Positions 6,916 to 11,207 of a DNA stretch of 11,207 nucleotides are shown piece after piece. Location of the stretch: the NCBI GenBank assembly GCA_964427955.1, contig CAYRWY010000167.1, forward strand, positions 1-11,207, in the 5' to 3' direction. This DNA is from JACRBK01 sp964427955 (GTDB lineage: Bacteria > Chloroflexota > Anaerolineae > Aggregatilineales > Aggregatilineaceae). The notes below the pieces were generated by a model that did not search any database, was not told where the DNA came from, and saw only the letters and a list, made by a program, of their open reading frames with translations. The position numbers were made by a program, and so were the translations under genes. Each line of letters starts with the position of its first letter. Positions within the stretch are counted from its first letter, which is position 1.

Positions 6916-6949
6916 TTCCGTATGCCAATCCTACGGCTGGCCTACGGAA
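6916..6949. repeat. Inverted repeat between the TauE-like and serpin genes
   Basis: TTCCGTATGCCA (6916-6927) and TGGCCTACGGAA (6938-6949) pair at 11 of 12 positions around a 10-base loop. It lies about 70 bases after the TauE-like stop codon, on the transcript leading to the serpin. No T-run follows on either strand, so it is not a standard terminator. A TATGAT hexamer on the - strand just beyond it (6894-6899) could be a -10 for the serpin, but no good -35 is in place. The remainder of the 279-base gap (6743-7021) shows no gene. Confidence 0.4.
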
Positions 6950-7021
6950 TCCCTACGCTCGTTAATTCTTCGCTCGCGCGTCAATACTTCCGTTACGCTT
7001 TAGGACTCTGGTAAGGCGAGA

Positions 7022-7810
7022 TCAGAACTGAAGAATAAAGCGCGCGCTGACGATCAGCAGAAAGACGCCGTACATGCGCTTGACGGTGGACGATGGCAGT
7101 CCCAGCGCGATCCTGGCCCCCAGAAAGGCCCCCAGGACCAGCCCGGCGGCGATGAAGACCACCACGCCGAGGTCCATTTTGTCTGCTTCGTAGTACGACG
7201 CCACCGCGCCAATGCCCACGGGCGGCAGCAGCGCGGCCAGCGAGGTCCCGACCGCGCGCTTCTGATCGTAGTGCAGCAGCCCGATCAGGGCCGGGACGAT
7301 CACCAATCCGCCGCCGATCCCGAACAGGCCGGAGGCGATGCCCGCGCCAATCCCGACGCCGAGCATGGCATACCACGCTACTTCGGCGTCGCTTACTTCG
7401 GCTTTGGCCGGTTCGAGCGGATGCCCGCGCTGCGCGGCCCACAGCTTGCGCGGCTCGATGAATTTCCAGCCGACGTAGATCAGAAAAACGCCGTAGATGC
7501 GCTGTAAGGTGTGCGTGGGCAGGTTCAAGGCCAACTGCGCCCCGACCACGCCGCCGCCGACCAGACCGACCGCGATCAGGGCCGCGGGGCGAATTTGCAG
7601 CAGCCTGGCGCGGTAGTAGGCCAGCACGGCGAAAAAGCTGACCGGGAAGATCAGCACGCCCAGCGACGTGCCGATGGCTTTTTGAAGTTCGAACCCGAAA
7701 ATGATGCTCAGCACCGGGACAATCACGATCCCGCCGCCGATCCCGAACATTCCTGACAATATCCCAGCCGTGATGCCGAGCAGTACATAGGCCCACGCGT
7801 AATCTGGCAT
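7022..7810 (-). CDS. TauE/SafE family (sulfite exporter-like) membrane transporter
   Basis: A 262-residue inner-membrane protein with about eight hydrophobic segments, built from two homologous halves as is usual for TauE/SafE (formerly DUF81). Each half opens with a GxFGIGGG motif (20-27 and 161-168, each followed by VIVP) and has A-x-GTSL (46-50 and 187-191). Each also has a 'GA-x2-AL-x-LP' stretch and closes with an 'R-I/M-YGVFL' motif near residues 105 and 246. A hydrophilic linker (about 119-143) joins them. Members export or import sulfite, sulfoacetate, sulfonates or related small organic anions; the substrate cannot be read from sequence and no sulfur gene is nearby. The ATG at 7810 has GGAGA 5 nt upstream. 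It starts 25 nt after the TIR-like gene ends, so the two are probably co-transcribed. Confidence 0.9.
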   Translation of the reverse strand: MPDYAWAYVLLGITAGILSGMFGIGGGIVIVPVLSIIFGFELQKAIGTSLGVLIFPVSFFAVLAYYRARLLQIRPAALIAVGLVGGGVVGAQLALNLPTHTLQRIYGVFLIYVGWKFIEPRKLWAAQRGHPLEPAKAEVSDAEVAWYAMLGVGIGAGIASGLFGIGGGLVIVPALIGLLHYDQKRAVGTSLAALLPPVGIGAVASYYEADKMDLGVVVFIAAGLVLGAFLGARIALGLPSSTVKRMYGVFLLIVSARFILQF

Positions 7811-7835
7811 GAACGTCTCCGGTGTGCGTGTAGTC

Positions 7836-8750
7836 TTAAACCAGGATCAAAATGATCAGAAGCACGAAAATCAGCAGGACCATCGACAGGGTGCTCCACG
7901 AGATGACTTGTGCCCGGCGTCCCTGGCGGTCCACCGGGAGGCGCAGCCCTTCGACCTTGCCGGTCGCCAGGAAGCGGTACAGCGCCGCGGCCTCGCGATC
8001 CAGCACGCCGTAATGCGCCGGGAACCAGTGATAGACCTGCGTGCGCGTCATGCGGTAATACACTTCCAGCGATCCTTTGCGCCGCCGCACGGTCAGGGTG
8101 TGTTCGGCGCGGCGCGGATCGAAAATATGATACCGCTTCAACCGCTGCGCCCGGATGGTCTTGTCGTCGGTGCTCGTCAGCTCGAAGTCGAATTCGACCA
8201 GGAACGCGGGCAGACGCAGCTCCAGCACTTCCTGGGGCATGATGATGGGCAGGGTGTAGTTGATGCGCAGCCGGTCCTCGCGCCAGCAGCGTTCGGAGGG
8301 GAGCGTGAGCGGCAGCAGGTCGGCTTTCGCGACGGGCGGGGGGAGCACCACGCTCAACGCGCGGGTGGGGGCGTCGGTGTTGGTCAACTGCTCGACCAGG
8401 TCTTCGACGGCCAGCAGAAAATGTCCCTGGAAGTCCACCACCGGACACTGGCGCAGTTTGGCCGGGAGATCGCAGGGTTTGTGCAGGATGCCGATCACCT
8501 GCTTGTTGCGCGTGAGCGCCTGCTGGCAGCGGTCTATGAGTTCGGTGGCCACGACCGACGAGGGCGAGAGAATCCCCAGGATGTGACTGGCGTCGTCGAG
8601 CGCCTGCTGGAGATCGAGGGCGGGTTCCGGCGCAGGGCGACCTGGCTCCGGCACGGGCAGGACCATCAGTCCGCGCTGATCGAGCTGGACCGCCAACTGC
8701 CGGGCGAAAGCCTGATCCGCCGGGTCATACAAAACAAGTATATGCGTCAT
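7836..8750 (-). CDS. TIR-like domain protein with C-terminal membrane anchor
   Basis: A 304-residue protein. Residues 1-~120 look like a bacterial TIR domain: 'THILVLYDPADQAFARQLA' (first strand and helix), then 'ALDDASHILGILSPSSVV' matching the D-x-S-x2-x-x-x-SPxS region, and 'VIGILHKPCDLPAKL' matching the following strand. Aligning S62-P63-x-S65 to the usual SPxSxxSxW...E pattern puts R74 where NADase TIR domains have the catalytic Glu (D73 and E70 are nearby), so enzymatic activity is doubtful. Residues ~125-275 form an unrecognised, probably beta-rich region. Residues ~280-304 ('STLSMVLLIFVLLIILILV') form one membrane segment at the very end, so the rest should be cytoplasmic. The ATG at 8750 is preferred; a TTG two codons upstream (8756) is the alternative and the ribosome site is weak. 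It lies upstream of the TauE-like gene, probably in one transcript. Function unknown. Confidence 0.72.
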   Translation of the reverse strand: MTHILVLYDPADQAFARQLAVQLDQRGLMVLPVPEPGRPAPEPALDLQQALDDASHILGILSPSSVVATELIDRCQQALTRNKQVIGILHKPCDLPAKLRQCPVVDFQGHFLLAVEDLVEQLTNTDAPTRALSVVLPPPVAKADLLPLTLPSERCWREDRLRINYTLPIIMPQEVLELRLPAFLVEFDFELTSTDDKTIRAQRLKRYHIFDPRRAEHTLTVRRRKGSLEVYYRMTRTQVYHWFPAHYGVLDREAAALYRFLATGKVEGLRLPVDRQGRRAQVISWSTLSMVLLIFVLLIILILV

Positions 8751-8770
8751 TCGCAATCTCTAATTCATGC

Positions 8771-8798
8771 TCTATACGCCCACACCCGCTTATCTTAA
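8771..8798 (-). promoter_or_regulatory. Candidate promoter for the TIR-like gene
   Basis: On the - strand TTAAGA (8798-8793) and TATAGA (8776-8771) are separated by 16 bases, each matching the consensus at 4 of 6 positions. The start would fall about 14 bases before the ATG, leaving a very short leader. It lies in the 136-base divergent gap shared with the CAP gene. Confidence 0.3.
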
Positions 8799-8823
8799 CA
8801 CAAATCGCCCGGCGGCGCAGGGG

Positions 8824-8853
8824 TTGCCTGGCGCGTTGCGTCCCTGGTACACT
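8824..8853 (+). promoter_or_regulatory. Candidate sigma70-type promoter for the CAP-domain gene
   Basis: TTGCCT (8824-8829), an 18-base spacer and TACACT (8848-8853) preceded by TGG, which gives an extended -10. Transcription would start near 8860, about 27 bases before the ATG, with the GGAGG ribosome site inside the leader. Confidence 0.5.
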
Positions 8854-8886
8854 AGAGTCGTTAGAGGGGGATAGGGATGGAGGGTT

Positions 8887-9816
8887 ATGGCACGCAAACT
8901 CCTTAGCTTAGTGGGCGCGGTTGGGCTGGTGGCGCTGTTGATCTCCCCCTTGCCGACAGTCCAGGCCCAGGATGAAACCACCTGGCTGCTCGGCCAGATC
9001 AATACCCTGCGGGCGGGCCTGGGGCTGCCGCCCTATGCCCTCAATGCGCAGTTGACCGCCGCCGCCACGCAGCACAGCCAGTACATGGCCGTGGGCTGCA
9101 ACATTACCCACGTCGAGAGCAACGGCTCGACGCCGCAAAGCCGTGCCGCCGCCAATGGCTATGGCGGGACGAACGTCAGCGAGAATATCTACGGCGGGAG
9201 CATCGCCCGCGCCTCGGACGCCTGGGATTTCTGGATTCACTCCCCGGTGCACTACGCCGGGCTGACCAGCGACTACGAGAACGAAGTGGGGATCGGGATC
9301 GCCAGCGGGTTATGCAACACCTACACGCTGGATTTCGGCCACAGCGGCGGGGCTTCCGCCCCGGTGGTAGCCGCGCAGCCCGCGGGAGGACAGGCGGCGG
9401 CACCGCCCGCCCCGACCCGCTACGTCCCCCCTCCGCCGACCTTCACGCCGACGCCCACCATTCTGACTCTGACGCCGTCGGCCACCTGGACGCTCACGCC
9501 GACCCATACTCCCTCGGCTGCGCCGACTCTGCCACCGCCCACGCTGGCGGCTTCGCCCACGGTGGCCGCGACGGCCACGCCCACGGCGGCGGAAGTCGCG
9601 TTCGTGCCGTCGGCGACGGCCACACCCAGCCCCCTGCCGCCCACCTTCACCCCGGTTCCGCCGTCGCCCACACCGTTGATCACGGCTCTGCCCGCGGCAC
9701 CGAAGGAATCCACCGGGTTCGAAGTGCGGGACCTGATTCCGTATGCTCTGGTCGGCCAGATGGTGCTGATCGGATTGGCCGGATTTGCCTATTTCCGGCG
9801 CTCACGCCGACCCTAA
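8887..9816 (+). CDS. Secreted CAP/SCP-domain protein with Thr-Pro linker and C-terminal anchor
   Basis: A 309-residue exported protein. Residues 1-27 are a Sec signal peptide ending VQA. A CAP (SCP/PR-1, YkwD-like) domain spans about 33-155: 'LLGQINTLRAGLGLPPY', H63 in 'QHSQYMA', H75 in 'ITHVES', E99 in 'SENI', H122 in 'SPVHYAGL', and closing 'DFGH'. H75, E99 and H122 fit the conserved CAP cavity residues. C74-region and 'GLCNTY' cysteines could form a disulfide. Residues ~175-275 are a Thr/Pro/Ala-rich spacer with repeated 'FTPTPT'-type units, typical of Chloroflexota surface proteins. A membrane segment near 282-304 followed by RRSRRP anchors the C-terminus with the tail in the cytoplasm; there is no LPxTG signal. 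Bacterial CAP proteins have no settled activity. The ATG at 8887 follows GGAGG. A hydroxyacid dehydrogenase gene begins 19 nt downstream and may share its transcript. Confidence 0.9.
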   Translation: MARKLLSLVGAVGLVALLISPLPTVQAQDETTWLLGQINTLRAGLGLPPYALNAQLTAAATQHSQYMAVGCNITHVESNGSTPQSRAAANGYGGTNVSENIYGGSIARASDAWDFWIHSPVHYAGLTSDYENEVGIGIASGLCNTYTLDFGHSGGASAPVVAAQPAGGQAAAPPAPTRYVPPPPTFTPTPTILTLTPSATWTLTPTHTPSAAPTLPPPTLAASPTVAATATPTAAEVAFVPSATATPSPLPPTFTPVPPSPTPLITALPAAPKESTGFEVRDLIPYALVGQMVLIGLAGFAYFRRSRRP

Positions 9817-9835
9817 TTCAAAAGGATGCTGCCCG

Positions 9836-10870
9836 ATGCCCGACCCAGCCGAACCCCTCCGCGTATTGATCACCGTCCGTTTTGAGGATGCCCAACTCGA
9901 ACCGCTCCGCGAGATTTCCGAGCGGATCGAGATCACGGTCCACCCGGCGAAGGAGGCACACGAAGTGCCGGACGAGGTGTGGGCCAAGACGAATGTCCTC
10001 TATACGGGCCTGGCCGTGCCCGAACCGGCGTTGGCCCCGCAGCTCCGTTGGGTGCAGGCCCACTCCGCCGGGGTCGATCATCTGCTGGACCGGCCCCTGT
10101 TCCAGACGGAAGGCGTGCAGTTGACGACGGCCAGCGGCATCCATGCCACGACGATGACCGAGTACGTCTTCACCATGATGTTCGCCTTCGGTCACCGGCT
10201 GCCCACCCTGTTCAAGCACCAGGCCGAGGCGAATTGGCCGGGAGAAGGCAAGTTCCGCACCTTCATGCCCGCGCCGCTGCACGGCAGCACCGTCGGAATC
10301 GTGGGCTACGGCAGCATCGGGCGTGAGATCGCGCGCGTGGCGCATACCTTCGAGATGGAAGTGTTGGCTGTCAAGCGCGACGTGCGGCATCCCGCGGACC
10401 AGGATACCTACCTGCTGCCCGGCGCGGGTGACCCCGAGGGAGTGTATTTCCACCGCCTCTACCCGCCCGAGGCGTTGATCTCGATGGTGCGTGCCTGCGA
10501 TTTCGTGATCCTGACCGTGCCGCTGACCGAATCGACGCGCGGCATGTTCGACGCGCCGGTGCTGGCCGCGATGAAGCCCGGCGCCTATCTGATCAATGTC
10601 AGCCGGGGCGGCGTGGTCGATGAGGCGGCGCTGGTCGAGGCGCTGAAGGCGGAGAAGATCGCCGGAGCCGCGATGGACGTCTTCCAGACTGAGCCGCTGC
10701 CCCCGGACAGCCCGCTGTGGAAGGTGCCGAATCTGATCATCACCCCGCACATCGCCGGGAACAGCCCCGACTACAACGAAAAAGCCGCGGCACTGTTCGC
10801 GGAAAACTTGAAACGCTACCTGGCCCGCAAGGACCTGCTCAACCTGGTGGATCGCACGCGCGGCTACTGA
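9836..10870 (+). CDS. D-isomer 2-hydroxyacid dehydrogenase
   Basis: A 344-residue cytoplasmic NAD(P)-dependent dehydrogenase that interconverts a 2-oxoacid and its D-2-hydroxyacid. 'STVGIVGYGSIGREIARVA' holds the Rossmann GxGxxG (G157, G159, G162). The catalytic trio is visible: R257 in 'NVSRGGVVDE', E286 in 'DVFQTEPLP' and H305 in 'TPHIAGNS'. The second Rossmann strand ends 'VLAVKRD' (K180-R181) instead of an acidic residue, which suggests NADP(H) preference, as in glyoxylate/hydroxypyruvate reductases. The N-terminal part (1-~110) is the split catalytic domain, with 'HSAGVDHLL' as its substrate-side motif. A ~12-residue loop after the Rossmann strand ('LLPGAGDPEGVYF') is somewhat longer than average. 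The ATG at 9836 has AAAGGA 10 nt upstream; the earlier ATG at 9785 lies inside the CAP gene and is less likely. Physiological substrate unknown. Confidence 0.9.
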   Translation: MPDPAEPLRVLITVRFEDAQLEPLREISERIEITVHPAKEAHEVPDEVWAKTNVLYTGLAVPEPALAPQLRWVQAHSAGVDHLLDRPLFQTEGVQLTTASGIHATTMTEYVFTMMFAFGHRLPTLFKHQAEANWPGEGKFRTFMPAPLHGSTVGIVGYGSIGREIARVAHTFEMEVLAVKRDVRHPADQDTYLLPGAGDPEGVYFHRLYPPEALISMVRACDFVILTVPLTESTRGMFDAPVLAAMKPGAYLINVSRGGVVDEAALVEALKAEKIAGAAMDVFQTEPLPPDSPLWKVPNLIITPHIAGNSPDYNEKAAALFAENLKRYLARKDLLNLVDRTRGY

Positions 10871-10909
10871 AAGCTGCCTTTTGGAACTGTCGGACGCCCA
10901 TATTCGTAC

Positions 10910-10920
10910 TACACTATGAA
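10910..10920 (+). promoter_or_regulatory. Candidate -10 region for the truncated last gene
   Basis: TACACT (10910-10915) overlaps TATGAA (10915-10920), 35-45 bases before the ATG at 10955. No convincing -35 at the right spacing was found; TTGGAA at 10881 is too far away (23 bases). The 84-base gap suggests this gene does not simply continue the dehydrogenase operon. Confidence 0.3.
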
Positions 10921-10954
10921 TAGTAGAGTTTCTAGCATCGAGGATGGTGTCACT

Positions 10955-11207
10955 ATGGCAAAAGCAAAAGCTGAAAAGGCTACCCAGGAAACCGTCAAGC
11001 GGACCCCGTTGGAAGCGTTCATTCACCACCAGGGCCGGGCGTTGGAAGAGACCGGCAAAGCGCTCGCGTCTCTGCTGCCCCAGGACTTTCGGACCCACGT
11101 CGGCAACGCCCTGGAAGAAGGCAAGGCCGGGCTGGAAGTCGTGGCCGACGCCATGATCGACGGCGTGCAGTGCACGCTGGACAAGCTGCACACGACCAAG
11201 CCCGCCG
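10955..11207 (+). CDS. Small charged helical protein, 3' end beyond window
   Basis: An open frame of 84 codons with no stop before the window edge. It starts at the ATG at 10955, with GAGGA at 10940-10944 ten bases upstream. It begins 'MAKAKAEKATQETVKRTPLE' and continues with Lys/Glu/Ala-rich, probably alpha-helical sequence ('ALEETGKALASLLPQDFRTH', 'ALEEGKAGLEVVADAMIDGV'). There is no signal peptide or membrane segment in the visible part. The composition resembles phasin-like or other coiled-coil structural proteins, but I do not recognise a family and assign no function. Codon choice (strong G/C in third positions) supports real coding, unlike the overlapping frame starting at 10944. Confidence 0.65.
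   Translation, partial: MAKAKAEKATQETVKRTPLEAFIHHQGRALEETGKALASLLPQDFRTHVGNALEEGKAGLEVVADAMIDGVQCTLDKLHTTKPA

Noticed and set aside
6916..6949. Terminator of the TauE-like gene
   Set aside because: The stem is reasonable but no T-run follows on the - strand, and it lies about 70 bases past the stop codon.
9700..9816. Sortase (LPxTG) anchor on the CAP protein
   Set aside because: No LPxTG-like motif precedes the helix; 'LPAAPKESTG' does not fit. A plain transmembrane anchor is the simpler reading.
9818..11191. A 457-codon open frame on the - strand over the dehydrogenase
   Set aside because: It is antisense to a gene with an intact Arg/Glu/His catalytic trio; the product has shadow-type composition.

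Overview
The window is GC-rich bacterial chromosome and most likely comes from the phylum Chloroflexota (Anaerolineae-like). That placement is inference. It rests on the secreted protein with a long Thr-Pro linker of the 'PTFTPTP' style, on C/G-rich palindromic repeats of the 'CCTCACCCC...GGGGTGAGG' and 'GTAGGGGC...GCCCCTAC' types scattered between and inside genes, and on the mix of gene families. Nine complete protein genes and one 3'-truncated gene are supported. No rRNA, tRNA, CRISPR array or transposase was seen.

Left part, + strand: an HNH endonuclease-family protein (13-561) ends at a terminator hairpin. Ornithine aminotransferase rocD (742-1962) follows with its own extended -10 promoter and terminator. 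Next comes a probable two-gene operon: a GT39/PMT-like membrane glycosyltransferase (2014-3645), then, 18 nt later, a GMC-family FAD oxidoreductase with a ferredoxin-like cysteine cluster (3664-5271).

Middle, - strand: a secreted serpin (5492-6742) converges on the GMC gene. The 220-base gap between them holds a palindromic repeat element. Upstream of the serpin, a TIR-like, C-terminally membrane-anchored protein (7836-8750) precedes a TauE/SafE-type transporter (7022-7810), probably on one transcript.

Right part, + strand: diverging from the TIR gene are a CAP/SCP-domain secreted protein with a Thr-Pro linker and C-terminal membrane anchor (8887-9816) and a D-2-hydroxyacid dehydrogenase (9836-10870), 19 nt apart. 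The start of a small helical, charged protein (10955 to the window end) is cut by the edge.

The most unusual feature is inside the glycosyltransferase gene. About 225 bases of repeat DNA (a 28-base perfect palindrome, a short 'GCGTTTTAAC...GGAGATACAC' module and a 108-base palindromic element) are embedded in frame, adding about 75 residues between two membrane segments. A second copy of the module plus element, with the element flipped, lies downstream of the GMC gene. The region otherwise looks like ordinary chromosomal housekeeping and accessory genes; I see no clear multi-gene defence or biosynthetic system.
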